Origin: a virus
Strand: one strand, 5' to 3'
DNA length: 27,350 nucleotides
IMG/VR virus record: IMGVR_UViG_3300044835_000173
Span: 1-27,350 of that record
Within the stretch, counting starts at the first letter, position 1, and each line of letters starts with the position of its first letter. The translations under genes and the position numbers were made by a program. Under the pieces are notes generated by a model. The model had not been told where the DNA came from. It did not search any database and saw nothing but the letters and a program-made list of their open reading frames with translations. Below are positions 27,132-27,350 of the stretch, one piece after another.

Positions 27132-27350
27132 TCAGATCAGCTTGGCGGCCCATTTCTCCAATGCTGCGCCCCGCTTGCGGCAGATGGCACCGATGTCCCT
27201 CCAGACTCTCTCGGGCACGGAGACATCGCCGGCCGCCCAGCGGCGAACGGTGCGATCTGAGACCTCCAACGCCACGCTCAGCGACGTTTGCCAGAGGGGA
27301 CCATACAGGGCCTCTCCGACAGCGGCTAAGCGTTCTCCGTCTTCGGTCAT
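27132..27350 (-). CDS. Small Cro/CI-like helix-turn-helix DNA-binding protein
   Basis: The 72-residue frame opens at ATG 27350-27348, exactly at the window edge, so an upstream extension cannot be excluded. A typical HTH is seen at about residues 20-45: WQTSLSVALEVSDRTVRRWA, with recognition helix SDRTVRRWAAG, followed by VPERVWRDIGAICRKRG. It belongs to the small XRE/Cro-like group common on phages and may control an adjacent early or lysogeny gene to its left or right. No operator for it lies inside the window. Confidence 0.8.
   Translation of the reverse strand: MTEDGERLAAVGEALYGPLWQTSLSVALEVSDRTVRRWAAGDVSVPERVWRDIGAICRKRGAALEKWAAKLI

Noticed and set aside
1-27350. CRISPR array or insertion sequence
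   Set aside because: No regularly spaced repeats and no transposase or terminal inverted repeats were seen.

Overview
The window is the late (structural and lysis) half of a tailed-phage genome with siphovirus morphology, either a prophage or a free temperate phage. The DNA is GC-rich. The tail-tip gene order (DUF2460, DUF2163, NlpC/P60 peptidase, large tip protein) is the one known from the Rhodobacter gene transfer agent, so the host is most likely an alphaproteobacterium, perhaps of the Hyphomicrobiales. No integrase, replication gene or endolysin was found here. A Cro-like HTH gene at the right edge hints at a temperate phage.

Layout. 1-105 is the end of an unidentified gene and 106-434 is non-coding. 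435-4476 holds the packaging and portal genes: small and large terminase, DUF1073-type portal, Mu F-like head morphogenesis protein. 4484-5104 is an inserted HNH/AP2-like endonuclease gene with an unusual leader (a 14-codon ORF plus two mutually exclusive hairpins, one covering the ribosome binding site). 5122-7728 is the capsid block: a DUF2213 protease-scaffold with a probable nested scaffold start, a cement protein and the DUF2184 major capsid protein. 7732-10555 holds neck, tail-completion and unknown genes. 10580-15344 holds the tail tube, an HTH-like protein, two tail chaperone frames with a possible -1 frameshift, and the tape measure. 15346-19877 is the GTA-like tail tip. 19917-21683 is the receptor-binding fibre.

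21752-24245 is an accessory zone: a small unknown gene, a complete brnT-brnA toxin-antitoxin pair on the opposite strand with its own promoter and palindromic operator, an SGNH/sialate O-acetylesterase-like enzyme, and a phage beta-domain protein carrying a signal peptide. 24246-25694 holds small genes separated by strong hairpins, including a structured leader whose apical loop is perfectly complementary to the downstream ribosome binding site, and a tRNA-Thr(UGU) with a bulged T arm. 25695-26758 is a probable lysis cassette (holin-like, lipoprotein, membrane coiled-coil protein), closed by a strong terminator at 26786-26819. Beyond it lie a small unknown gene and the convergent HTH gene.

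The rightward genes are closely packed, many with 4-base start/stop overlaps, and fit one long late transcript. The best candidates for something undescribed are the two RNA leaders (4484-4550 and 24308-24436) and the toxin-antitoxin pair lying antisense to the late transcript. All family assignments are from reading the translated sequence; no database search was run.
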